From: Nitrososphaerota archaeon
Lineage (GTDB): Archaea; Thermoproteota; Nitrososphaeria; Nitrososphaerales; Gagatemarchaeaceae
Direction of reading: 5' to 3'
Assembly (NCBI GenBank): GCA_005877365.1
Contig: VBPP01000076.1
Coordinates: 1 to 5,534, forward strand
Length of the DNA stretch: 5,534 nucleotides
Shown here: positions 5,347 through 5,534 of the stretch, in pieces
How positions within the stretch are numbered: the first letter of the stretch is position 1
Layout: every line of letters starts with the position of its first letter
The notes under the pieces: generated by a model
Told to the model about the DNA's origin: nothing
The model's database searches: none
What the model saw: the letters and a program-made list of their open reading frames with translations, nothing else
Position numbers and translations under genes: made by a program

Positions 5347-5534
5347 TCAGACCACCATTCTCTTTTCTATCCCTACGCCTTTCTTGACGGCGCGTTTGTA
5401 TTCCTCAAGGACGACCACCGAGTCCTGAAGGGCAATTCCCGTGGAGTCGAATACAGTTAGGTCTCGGTCCGAAGTTCTTCCGCTCTTCTTTCCCACGATG
5501 ACTTCTCCGAGGGTTCCAGCTATGTCTCCGAGCT
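5347..5534 (-). CDS. Ornithine cyclodeaminase / mu-crystallin family, C-terminal end (5' partial)
   Basis: The last 61 codons before the stop (TGA on the minus strand, 5349-5347) are visible; the gene enters from the right edge. The protein reads LGDIAGTLGEVIVGKKSGRT, then SDRDLTVFDSTGIALQDSVV, then VLEEYKRAVKKGVGIE. GEVI-GKKxGRT followed by ItvFDSTGlAlQD is the C-terminal signature of the ornithine cyclodeaminase, alanine dehydrogenase and ketimine reductase superfamily; the FDSTG loop lies close to the NAD(P) site. Known members act on ornithine, alanine, lysine-derived imines or related compounds in the cytoplasm. The substrate-determining N-terminal half is outside the window, so the reaction cannot be named. 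The gene converges on the isocitrate/isopropylmalate-type dehydrogenase with 14 bp between stop codons. Confidence 0.85.
   Translation of the reverse strand, partial: LGDIAGTLGEVIVGKKSGRTSDRDLTVFDSTGIALQDSVVVLEEYKRAVKKGVGIEKRMVV

Overview
The window looks archaeal. The best evidence is the region upstream of the type II NADH dehydrogenase gene. It has a textbook TATA box (ATATAAT on the minus strand) preceded by a BRE-like GAAAAC, centred about 27 bases from the ATG, as expected for a leaderless archaeal transcript. Strong bacterial Shine-Dalgarno sites are absent at most starts, and arginine is encoded by a mix of AGG/AGA and CGN. GC is moderate, roughly the low to mid 50s percent by eye. 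I cannot assign a lineage; Thermoplasmata-like or Nitrososphaeria-like archaea are guesses only.

Layout from left to right: (1) the last 68 codons of a plus-strand MFS transporter; (2) a 171-residue conserved-looking protein with one N-terminal membrane anchor; (3) the decayed remains of an alpha/beta hydrolase gene, keeping its N-terminus up to the HG motif and, in another frame, its last ~17 codons; (4) a minus-strand type II NADH:quinone dehydrogenase, convergent with the remnant; (5) a 208-bp divergent promoter region; (6) a plus-strand asparaginase-family amidohydrolase; (7) a gap of about 550 bp with no convincing gene but several dyads, repeats and TATA-like boxes; (8) a plus-strand NAD-type isocitrate/isopropylmalate dehydrogenase; (9) the C-terminal end of a minus-strand ornithine cyclodeaminase/mu-crystallin family protein, convergent with (8) across only 14 bp.

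The intact genes are mostly central and amino-acid metabolism: NADH reoxidation into the quinone pool, amide hydrolysis, an NAD-linked decarboxylating dehydrogenase, and an amino- or imino-acid oxidoreductase. They are on alternating strands with separate upstream regions, so they look like independent transcription units rather than one operon. I found no mobile element, CRISPR array, rRNA or complete tRNA, and no clear new system. The points most worth a second look are the altered catalytic motif of the asparaginase, the internally deleted hydrolase, and the structured 550-bp gap.
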